Shown in pieces: positions 6,822 through 13,167 of a stretch of DNA of 20,072 nt. Made by a program: the position numbers and the translations under genes. The stretch covers positions 1 through 20,072 of the forward strand of contig DASTWM010000448.1 of NCBI GenBank assembly GCA_035765855.1, written 5' to 3'. Source of the stretch: DASTWM01 sp035765855. GTDB taxonomy: Bacteria; Chloroflexota; Chloroflexia; Chloroflexales; Roseiflexaceae. Below the pieces are notes generated by a model. That model ran no database searches, was not told the DNA's origin, and saw only the letters and a list, made by a program, of their open reading frames with translations. Each line of letters starts with the position of its first letter. Positions within the stretch are counted from its first letter, which is position 1.

Positions 6822-7503
6822 GCTCGTGCGTTCCGTCGCCGTTCGGCGGCTCCGTGGTGGCCAGCACATGCTTGAAGTACGCGGCGGTTTCGAACCAATG
6901 ATCCGACACGGTTGACTCGGCGCGCCACCAATCGCCCGCGCGAAACACATCGACGACTTTCTGGTGCCGCTCCGGCAACGTGGCGAAACGGTACGCGAAA
7001 TACTTTTTTACCGTCATAAAAAGGGCATTGATTTTCACGTCCATGGCACCATACGTCTGAATCAGGCTTTGATTCTGCGAGCAATGCACAATGCGGCGAT
7101 GAAAGGACACATCGAGGTCGGCGGCGACCAGCCAATCCTCGTCGGTGCCGCGCAATTCGGCCATCTGGTCGACCACACTTTGCAGACAGGCGATATCATC
7201 CGCGCGCATATGATCGGCGGCGAGGCGCACCGCCAGCCCTTCGAGATGGCCGCGCACGAGGTAGAACTCGTAGGCGGCGCGCAGGTCGAGCGTGGAAACG
7301 ACCGCGCCGCGATTGCGGTAGATCTGCACCAGCCCCTCCTGCTCAAGCTGCCGGAGCGCGTCGCGCACTGGCCCGCGACTCATGTGCAGTTCTGCCGCCA
7401 GCGTTTGCTCGATTAAACGCTCACCGGGCTGCAAACGCCCGCTCATGATCGCCTGCCGGATGTGCGCGGCCACAAGGTTTTGTCGGGTTTCATCATTGTT
7501 CAT
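6814..7503 (-). CDS. GntR-family transcriptional regulator, FCD (FadR-type) subfamily
   Basis: 229 residues. The N-terminal winged helix-turn-helix is at about 8-70, with the GntR signature RLIEQTLAAELHMSRGPVRD followed by LRQLEQEGLV. The all-helical FCD ligand domain is at about 75-210. D131 and H135 (LDVSFH), H180 (ERHQKVV) and H202 (SDHWF) are placed as the Asp plus three His that bind a metal in many FCD regulators, so the effector is probably a carboxylate such as a hydroxy- or keto-acid. The ATG overlaps the TGA of the upstream dehydrogenase by one base, so translation is coupled and this is the last clear gene of the four-gene operon. It most likely represses its own operon; a perfect palindrome at 11172-11183 just downstream of the promoter -10 is the best operator candidate. 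Confidence 0.9.
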   Translation of the reverse strand: MNNDETRQNLVAAHIRQAIMSGRLQPGERLIEQTLAAELHMSRGPVRDALRQLEQEGLVQIYRNRGAVVSTLDLRAAYEFYLVRGHLEGLAVRLAADHMRADDIACLQSVVDQMAELRGTDEDWLVAADLDVSFHRRIVHCSQNQSLIQTYGAMDVKINALFMTVKKYFAYRFATLPERHQKVVDVFRAGDWWRAESTVSDHWFETAAYFKHVLATTEPPNGDGTHEHD

Positions 7504-8531
7504 CAGGCCACTCTGCTGCTGTACTGGCGTAGCTGCTCAAGCGATTGCAGGTGGCTCCACGACGGCTGGGTGCGGCCAAGCTCAAGATTATGAATATATT
7601 CAACCACGCGATGTGTCAGCGGCAGGGGCAGCCCAAGCTGTTCGCCATGTCGAATCACCGGCCCAAGCTGCTCGTCCACTTCGGTGCGGCGGTGGCGCAC
7701 CATGATATCGCGCCAGATGCCGCTGCGCTGCTTCTGATCGCGCCGCCGCCGCGCCACAAGCGCGTCCAGCGCCTGCGCCAGCGCCGCCTGATCGCGCGCC
7801 GCACGCGGGTAATACAGCGCTGGCTCAACCCCATCGAAGGCTTCCGGCGTGATGCCGAGCCGGTCGGCCACCTCGTAGACTTCACTCGCGAGTTCGACCA
7901 TGAGCGGGCGGTACTGGTCGATCACATCGGCCATGCTGGCGTCGGCCAGCGCGGTGGCATACAGCATATTCGCGTAGCCGAGTTTGCCCCACAGATAGCC
8001 CCAGATGTTCGGCGTCATCTCCACATCGCCCCACGCGCTCAACAGATCGCGCAGATTTTGCAGGCGCGGCGTTGTGCTGCCATCCAGTTCGCCGATCCTG
8101 AGCGCGCCCGGCCCGCCATAGTGAATCAAGCCCGGCTCAAGATAATCAGCAGAAAAGTTCACAAGGCAGCCAATCGTTCGCTGCTCACCCACTGCGGCTG
8201 CAATAGTTTGTTCGTTCAGGCCATTCTGCAGCGAGACGACCACGCCATCATCTGCAAGCAACGGTGCAATGATTTGCATGGCGGCAGCGGTGTGCTGGGC
8301 TTTGACCGCTAGCAGCACGATGCCAAGCGGGCCGCGCAGATCGCGCGGCAGCACAGCCCGTGCGGCCACGGTAAAATCCTCAGCCCAACTGTGGATCGTC
8401 AGTCCATGCGCGTTGATGGCGGCGACATGCTCTTCCGCCGCGTCACAAAACGTGACGGCATGCCCGGCGCGCGCCAGGTACGCGCCGACCGTTCCACCAA
8501 TCGCGCCCGCGCCAACCACCGTGATCTCCAT
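7503..8531 (-). CDS. Ketopantoate reductase-like (ApbA/PanE family) dehydrogenase
   Basis: 342 residues. The N-terminus MEITVVGAGAIGGTVGAYLA is the NAD(P)-binding GxGxxG site (7-12). VKAQHT (76-81), QNG (102-104), K183 in LWGKLGYANML and TEVDEQLG near 283-290 match the conserved substrate and catalytic positions of the 2-dehydropantoate 2-reductase family, with K183 as the likely catalytic lysine. Longer in-frame starts reach 8618 but overlap the M28 gene. The ATG at 8531 has AAAGGAG about 6 bases upstream and starts exactly at the Rossmann fold. It lies 31 bp after the M28 gene and overlaps the GntR start. At about 340 residues it is longer than biosynthetic PanE (about 300). With its catabolic neighbours, I infer it reduces or oxidises another 2-keto/2-hydroxy acid rather than serving pantothenate synthesis, so no symbol is given. 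Confidence 0.85.
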   Translation of the reverse strand: MEITVVGAGAIGGTVGAYLARAGHAVTFCDAAEEHVAAINAHGLTIHSWAEDFTVAARAVLPRDLRGPLGIVLLAVKAQHTAAAMQIIAPLLADDGVVVSLQNGLNEQTIAAAVGEQRTIGCLVNFSADYLEPGLIHYGGPGALRIGELDGSTTPRLQNLRDLLSAWGDVEMTPNIWGYLWGKLGYANMLYATALADASMADVIDQYRPLMVELASEVYEVADRLGITPEAFDGVEPALYYPRAARDQAALAQALDALVARRRRDQKQRSGIWRDIMVRHRRTEVDEQLGPVIRHGEQLGLPLPLTHRVVEYIHNLELGRTQPSWSHLQSLEQLRQYSSRVA

Positions 8532-8562
8532 GATCGCTCCTTTGAGATGCACATCCCGCGCA

Positions 8563-10338
8563 CTATGCTGATTCCGCAACGGCGCGGGCGTGTGCCACTG
8601 ACTCCACGGCAGCGTCAAGCCCGTACACCAACTGATTCAGGTTGCGCTGCAAGCCCACGTTGATAAAGCGCGCCTCGTCGCTGTTGGGCGCGGAGGCCGC
8701 CAGGCGGCGCACATCGGCCAGCAGCGGCAGCGGCGGCATGCCCAGGGCCGGATCGTGACCGAACGGCCCGGCTGCTGTGTAATTCAGCGGGATTGTCGCG
8801 CGTCCGAGCGCCATGAGCGCCTGGTTGATAGCCGCCAGAGCTGTTGGTTCCGCAGCCTGCTCCGTCTCGCGGCGGCGCAAGGTTTCGAGCGCGTCTTGCA
8901 GTGCGGCCGCTTCACGGCGGAGTGCCTGCGTGCGCTCGCGCGCCGGACTCAGATCGAAGCGGCCATCAGCAATCTGCTGGTAATCAGCCACAAAATGGTC
9001 AAGTTCAGCGGCGCCGGCGGCGTAGTCGAACGGCAGGATCGGCTCCGCGCACAAGCGGAACAGCGTCGCCGCGTACAGCCGCGCGTCACGCGCCAGCAAC
9101 TCCGGATCGAGTTTGTCCAGCGTGTCAGCGGGCGTGTGCCACCACCAGCCCAGCCCGCCAGAGCGCCCGCCGATCACCGATGCCGCGCCGGTTGCGCCAG
9201 CCGTCGGCGGCTGCTCGGAAACGGTCATGAGCAGCGACGGCACGCCCACGCCAACCAGCGACTCGTCGCCGGAGCGACCGACTCGCGAGCCATTGTACTG
9301 CTGCCCGCCGTAGCGCTCGATCAGCGCTTTGCCCAGATCAAACGTCTCAGCCATGCAGTAGCCCTCGCTCAGCATGGTCGCGCCCTGGCCGCCGACGGAA
9401 TCAATGTTGACATACGCGGCGCAGTGCTGCCGTAGTTCATGCCAGTGATGATCGACATACCACGCGCTGCCAGCGTAGCGCCCGTGCGAATGGCCCGACC
9501 AGAAGCAGACCCGCAGGCCGCGCCGCAACTGCTGCCTGCGTTCGGCCAGCAGCCGCGCCACATGCAGCATGGTCGCGTTGGCGCTGCCGTTGTCCATTGC
9601 GCCGTAATGCCATGAATCGATATGCCCGGCGAACAGCACAAAATCTTCTGGCTCCTCGGTTCCAGGCAGGTGCGCTTCCAGCAGCGGCAGCGCTTGCCAG
9701 CCGGTCTCGACCGTGGCGCACATGTGCGCCGCGTGCGGACGACTGGCAAGCGCATCCCGCAGGCGCGCGCCGTCCTGCTGCGTGATCGACACCGCCGGCG
9801 TGCGCGGATAGCGGTCGCGTTGCTCAGGCGTGGGGCTGCCCCAGACCGGCGACAGAATCATCTCATGCAAATGCTCGTCGTTGACAAAGATTTGCGCGAT
9901 CGAACCAGCAGCGTTGGCGCGCCGTGCCATGTCTGGCGTCGCCAGCCCATCGACCAGCGCGATGCGCCCGCGCACCTCAGCGCGCGCCCAGTCATCCTCC
10001 GCGCCCGCGCCGACGTCAACAATCTCGCCGCGCAGGCCATCCGGCGGGGTGCTCACGGCGAAGGCATGCGTGATACATGTCAGCGCGCCAAGTCCATCTA
10101 TCTCCAGCCGCGCCGCGCCCGGCAAGCTGATGTAGCCATCATGATGCAGCAGCCGCGTGCGGAAGCCCCACGCGCTTAGCTGCGCCTCAGCGCGCTGGAT
10201 CGCCCGCAGCTCTTCGGGCGATCCGGACAGCCGTACTTCCTCGGCGATCTGCGCGGTGAAGGCCATCAATTCGTCGGCTGAGACAGCCTGAAGCAACTCG
10301 GTTTCAGCGCCATCCAATCGCGGGTCAAGTGTTGTCAT
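8563..10338 (-). CDS. M28-like metallopeptidase with PA domain and atypical GHSHGR motif
   Basis: 591 residues, no signal peptide, so cytoplasmic. A protease-associated (PA) domain is likely at about 85-210. The M28 zinc core follows: AGHIDSW (H239, D241), GAMDNGSAN (D249), NIDSVGG (D313) and WWWHTPADT (H401), plus SRVGRSGDES near 351-360. Where classical M28 enzymes have a Glu-Glu pair (general base and metal ligand, as in FWxGEExGLxGS), this protein has FWSGHSHGRYAGSAWY (279-294). The C-terminal about 150 residues are helical with no recognised domain. Whether it hydrolyses peptides, another amide, or nothing is open. The ATG at 10338 has GGAG 8 bases upstream. It is the second gene of the operon, 36 bp after the SDR gene. 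The M28-like fold is firm, the activity is not. Confidence 0.85.
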   Translation of the reverse strand: MTTLDPRLDGAETELLQAVSADELMAFTAQIAEEVRLSGSPEELRAIQRAEAQLSAWGFRTRLLHHDGYISLPGAARLEIDGLGALTCITHAFAVSTPPDGLRGEIVDVGAGAEDDWARAEVRGRIALVDGLATPDMARRANAAGSIAQIFVNDEHLHEMILSPVWGSPTPEQRDRYPRTPAVSITQQDGARLRDALASRPHAAHMCATVETGWQALPLLEAHLPGTEEPEDFVLFAGHIDSWHYGAMDNGSANATMLHVARLLAERRQQLRRGLRVCFWSGHSHGRYAGSAWYVDHHWHELRQHCAAYVNIDSVGGQGATMLSEGYCMAETFDLGKALIERYGGQQYNGSRVGRSGDESLVGVGVPSLLMTVSEQPPTAGATGAASVIGGRSGGLGWWWHTPADTLDKLDPELLARDARLYAATLFRLCAEPILPFDYAAGAAELDHFVADYQQIADGRFDLSPARERTQALRREAAALQDALETLRRRETEQAAEPTALAAINQALMALGRATIPLNYTAAGPFGHDPALGMPPLPLLADVRRLAASAPNSDEARFINVGLQRNLNQLVYGLDAAVESVAHARAVAESA

Positions 10339-10374
10339 GGCTATGCTCCAATTCCAATTGCAGGCAGCCCGGCG

Positions 10375-11151
10375 CTATTGCATGTGGCTGCCACCGTCAA
10401 TGCTGATCGTCTGACCCGTCACCCAGCCCGCCATGTCGGAAACAAAGAACAGCACGCCGTTGGCGATATCTTCAGGCGTGCCGAGCCGCTTGAGTGCCAG
10501 GCCATCGAGCAGGCGCTGCTGACCGTCCGCGCCCATGGCGTCCCACTGCCGCTCGGTCGATGGATTCGAGCGCACGAAGCCCGGCGCAATATTGTTGACC
10601 GTGATGTTCCACGCGCCGAGTTCTTTGGCCATCTGGCGTGAAAGGCCGATCTGGCCTGCTTTGGCGCTGGCATACGCCTGAATGCCGGTCAGGCTAAAGG
10701 AGCGGCCCGCCCCAGAGGAAATGTTAACAATGCGCCCGCTGCGCTGCTGCTTCATGGTCGGCGCGACCGCGCGGATGAAGTAAAACGCCGCCGATAGATT
10801 GGTCTGCACCACAACTTGCCAGTCCTCATCCGTGACGGTTTCGACCGGCTGCCCGATCTGCCCGCACACGCCACCAGCATTGTTGACCAGAATATCGATC
10901 CGCCCGCAGTCGTTCACCACCTGCGCCACCAGCGCATTCACCGCAGTTGAATCGGTAACATCGCATGTGAGCGGCGTGCATGCCGCGCCGGATTGGCGCA
11001 CCAGCGCAGCCGTCTCGGCCAGTTCGTCGCCCAGCCGGTCAACCGCCCAGACTACCGCGCCGCAACCGCCAAGCACCTGCGAGATGGCGCGTCCAAAGCC
11101 GTGCGCCGCGCCAGTAACAATTGCTACCTGCCCGCGAAGATCGATCTGCAC
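10375..11151 (-). CDS. Short-chain dehydrogenase/reductase (SDR), classical type
   Basis: 258 residues. It has the TGAAHGFG cofactor site (13-20), NNAG (90-93), RIVNISS with S146, YASAK with catalytic Y160 and K164, and the C-terminal SIDGG, all features of classical FabG-like SDRs. The Asp of VDRL (38), at the end of the second strand, favours NAD(H) over NADP(H). The substrate is unknown; polyol, sugar or hydroxyacid oxidation would suit the operon. The start is taken as GTG at 11151 because GAGGAG at 11157-11162 lies 5 bases upstream; another in-frame GTG at 11166 lies beyond that site. It is the first gene of the operon, 40-70 bp downstream of a good sigma70 promoter and a 12-bp palindrome. 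Confidence 0.9.
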   Translation of the reverse strand: MQIDLRGQVAIVTGAAHGFGRAISQVLGGCGAVVWAVDRLGDELAETAALVRQSGAACTPLTCDVTDSTAVNALVAQVVNDCGRIDILVNNAGGVCGQIGQPVETVTDEDWQVVVQTNLSAAFYFIRAVAPTMKQQRSGRIVNISSGAGRSFSLTGIQAYASAKAGQIGLSRQMAKELGAWNITVNNIAPGFVRSNPSTERQWDAMGADGQQRLLDGLALKRLGTPEDIANGVLFFVSDMAGWVTGQTISIDGGSHMQ

Positions 11152-11171
11152 AGGAACTCCTCGCACTATGG

Positions 11172-11183
11172 ATTGTTAACAAT
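11172..11183. promoter_or_regulatory. Perfect 12-bp palindrome ATTGTTAACAAT, candidate GntR operator
   Basis: ATTGTTAACAAT is an exact palindrome with a central GT-TA-AC, the kind of half-site pair (TTGT..ACAA) bound by FCD/GntR regulators. It lies about 13 bp past the -10 (roughly +6 to +17) of the operon promoter and 21 bp before the SDR start, a position suited to repression. The operon encodes such a regulator. Confidence 0.6.
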
Positions 11184-11195
11184 GGGGTTACTGAG

Positions 11196-11224
11196 AATGT
11201 AGCACGTCTTCTCATCCATGTCAA
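11196..11224 (-). promoter_or_regulatory. Sigma70 promoter of the SDR-M28-KPR-GntR operon
   Basis: On the minus strand, a consensus -35 TTGACA (11219-11224) is followed by a 17-bp spacer and a -10 TACATT (11196-11201, 4 of 6 consensus bases). Transcription would start near 11189, giving a leader of about 40 bases that contains the palindrome at 11172-11183. Confidence 0.65.
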
Positions 11225-11247
11225 TAACGCATGACCAGCCAACGCTA

Positions 11248-11266
11248 ATTGTTTCCAATGTATAAT
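11248..11266 (+). promoter_or_regulatory. ABC operon -10 (TATAAT) with adjacent operator-like ATTGTTTCCAAT
   Basis: A perfect TATAAT is at 11261-11266, 36 bp before the ABC start codon. No convincing -35 is seen around 11238-11243 (GCCAAC). The element ATTG-TTTC-CAAT at 11248-11259 is a dyad matching 10 of 12 bases of the palindrome at 11172-11183, and it abuts the -10. A repressor bound there would block this promoter. Confidence 0.45.
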
Positions 11267-11302
11267 AGTTGCTTACATCTTTTTCACTTTACTGTAAAGG
11301 AC

Positions 11303-13159
11303 ATGGGCTTGCATCACCGCGAATTTACGATTGCCGACGAATATCACTATAACCGGCGAACCGCGCCACGTTGGGTTCTGTCACATGTGCTGCGCTATCC
11401 GGTGCTGCCGATCATGTTTTTGATTACGGTGATCGGCATGGCTATCGCGCAAAGTTTGGGAGCCGTTTTCGTCGGGCAGGCGTTCGATACACTGCTGGGC
11501 GGCGGCGGCCTCGCGCAGCTCACCTCGGCGGCGCTGCTGGTCGTCGCGGCGTACCTCGGCTACGGCGCATGCGATATTTTCAACAGTTTGTCGCTGCGCG
11601 TGCTGGGGCAGCGGGTCGAGCGCGACACCCGCGCCGAATTGTACCTGAGCCTGTTGAGCAAAAGCCAGACGTTTTTGAGCCGCCAGTCGGTTGGCGATCT
11701 CATGGCGCGCTCGACCTACGACGTGCAGCAGGTCAGCCTGATGGTCGCGCCGAACTCGGGGCTGGTGCTGGAGTCGCTGTTCGCGCTGCTCGTGCCACTG
11801 GTCACGATCGCGCTGCTGCGCGCCGATCTCCTGCTCGTTCCGATCCTGTTTCTGCTCGGCTTCGCGGTTGCCATCCGGCGCTACAACAACGCGCTGCGCC
11901 CGGTCTCCACTCGTATGAACGAGCGCTTCGGCGTCATGAACTCCGGGCTTGCCGAATCGATCAGCGGCATGGAAGTTGTCAAAGGTTTCGCGCAGGAGCC
12001 GCAGATCGAGCAGCGCCTTACCACGGCGGCGGCATCTTACCGCGATGCGTTTGTGCAATCGGGCGCGATCCAGGCGCGCTACCTGCCGCTGCTGCTGTTC
12101 GGCCTCGCTACTGGACTGGCCTTCGGCCATGCGCTCATTCTCGTGCTGCAAGGGCAGCTTTCGGTTGGTCAAACCATTACCTACATGACGCTCATGGCGA
12201 CGTTGCGCTCGCCAACCATGTTTTCGCTCACGACTTTCGCGGCAGTGCAGCTTGGTCTCACCAGCGCGGTGCGCGTGCTGTCACTCATCACCGCGCGCAC
12301 CGAACTGGACGAAAATGCGGGCGGGTACGCCGCGCCGATGCAGGGCGCGATTACGTTTGAAGATGTGAGCTTTGCATATGACGATGGACGGACGACGAAG
12401 GACGAACGTCCTCGGTCAATCGTCTTGAAGAATATTTCCTTCGCGGCCCAGCCCGGCGAAACAATTGCCATCGTCGGGCAGACCGGCGCGGGCAAAACCT
12501 CGCTGACCAGGCTCGTCAACCGCATCTTCGACGCTTCGGCTGGCCGGGTGCTGATTGACGGCGTGGACGTGCGCGACTGGAGCCTCGACAGTTTGCGCTC
12601 GCAGATTGCAACAATCGAGCAGGATATTTTCCTGTTCTCGCGCTCGATTGCCGACAACATCGCGTTCGGCGCGCGCACGCCGGTGTCGCGCATGGAGATT
12701 GAGGAAGTTGCCAAACTGGCGCAGGCGCATGCGTTTATCAGCGCGATGCCCGACGGCTACGACACCGTGGTGGGCGAGCGCGGCACAACCTTGTCGGGCG
12801 GGCAGCGCCAGCGCATCGCCATCGCGCGCGCCTTTCTGGCCGACCCGCGCATCCTGATTCTTGACGACTCGACCAGCGCGATTGACAGCGCGACCGAGGA
12901 CCAGATTCAGCAGGCCATGCGGAAGATTCTTGAAGGCCGCACCACGCTGCTGATCACCCACCGGCTGTCGCAGATCCGCCGCGCCGACCGCATTCTGGTC
13001 ATGAAAAATGGCGCAATCATCGCGCAGGGTACGCATGACGATCTGCTGGCAACCAGCCCGGCCTACCGGCAGATTTTTGGCACGGCGCGCCCACACAGCA
13101 CGTATCATCAGGCGTCGCATGCCGCGCTAGCGGCTCCGACGCTTTCACCAGAAAGGTAA
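11303..13159 (+). CDS. ABC exporter half-transporter, degenerate Walker B subunit
   Basis: 618 residues. An N-terminal six-helix type IV exporter membrane domain (about 30-330) is followed by a nucleotide-binding domain: Walker A GQTGAGKT (392-399), Q-loop near IEQDIFLF, signature LSGGQRQR (497 on), Walker B ILILDD (517-522) and H-switch H553. The catalytic Glu after Walker B is Asp (D522), the mark of the non-hydrolysing site in heterodimeric exporters. Its partner follows 8 bp downstream. The frame is open from 11249, but that part contains the TATAAT box, so the ATG at 11303 is preferred. AAAGGA lies unusually close to it (1 base), so a TTG at 11309 is a real alternative. A charged insertion, DDGRTTKDERPRS, sits between the A-loop Tyr and VLKNISF. 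The cargo (lipid, drug or peptide) cannot be told. Confidence 0.9.
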   Translation: MGLHHREFTIADEYHYNRRTAPRWVLSHVLRYPVLPIMFLITVIGMAIAQSLGAVFVGQAFDTLLGGGGLAQLTSAALLVVAAYLGYGACDIFNSLSLRVLGQRVERDTRAELYLSLLSKSQTFLSRQSVGDLMARSTYDVQQVSLMVAPNSGLVLESLFALLVPLVTIALLRADLLLVPILFLLGFAVAIRRYNNALRPVSTRMNERFGVMNSGLAESISGMEVVKGFAQEPQIEQRLTTAAASYRDAFVQSGAIQARYLPLLLFGLATGLAFGHALILVLQGQLSVGQTITYMTLMATLRSPTMFSLTTFAAVQLGLTSAVRVLSLITARTELDENAGGYAAPMQGAITFEDVSFAYDDGRTTKDERPRSIVLKNISFAAQPGETIAIVGQTGAGKTSLTRLVNRIFDASAGRVLIDGVDVRDWSLDSLRSQIATIEQDIFLFSRSIADNIAFGARTPVSRMEIEEVAKLAQAHAFISAMPDGYDTVVGERGTTLSGGQRQRIAIARAFLADPRILILDDSTSAIDSATEDQIQQAMRKILEGRTTLLITHRLSQIRRADRILVMKNGAIIAQGTHDDLLATSPAYRQIFGTARPHSTYHQASHAALAAPTLSPER

Positions 13160-13167
13160 CGATATTC

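Noticed and set aside
11161..11302. Possible CRISPR-like or phage attachment repeat from the repeated ATTGTT elements.
   Set aside because: Only two dissimilar 12-mers with dyad symmetry are present, with no spacer regularity and no integrase or cas gene nearby. An operator explanation fits better.
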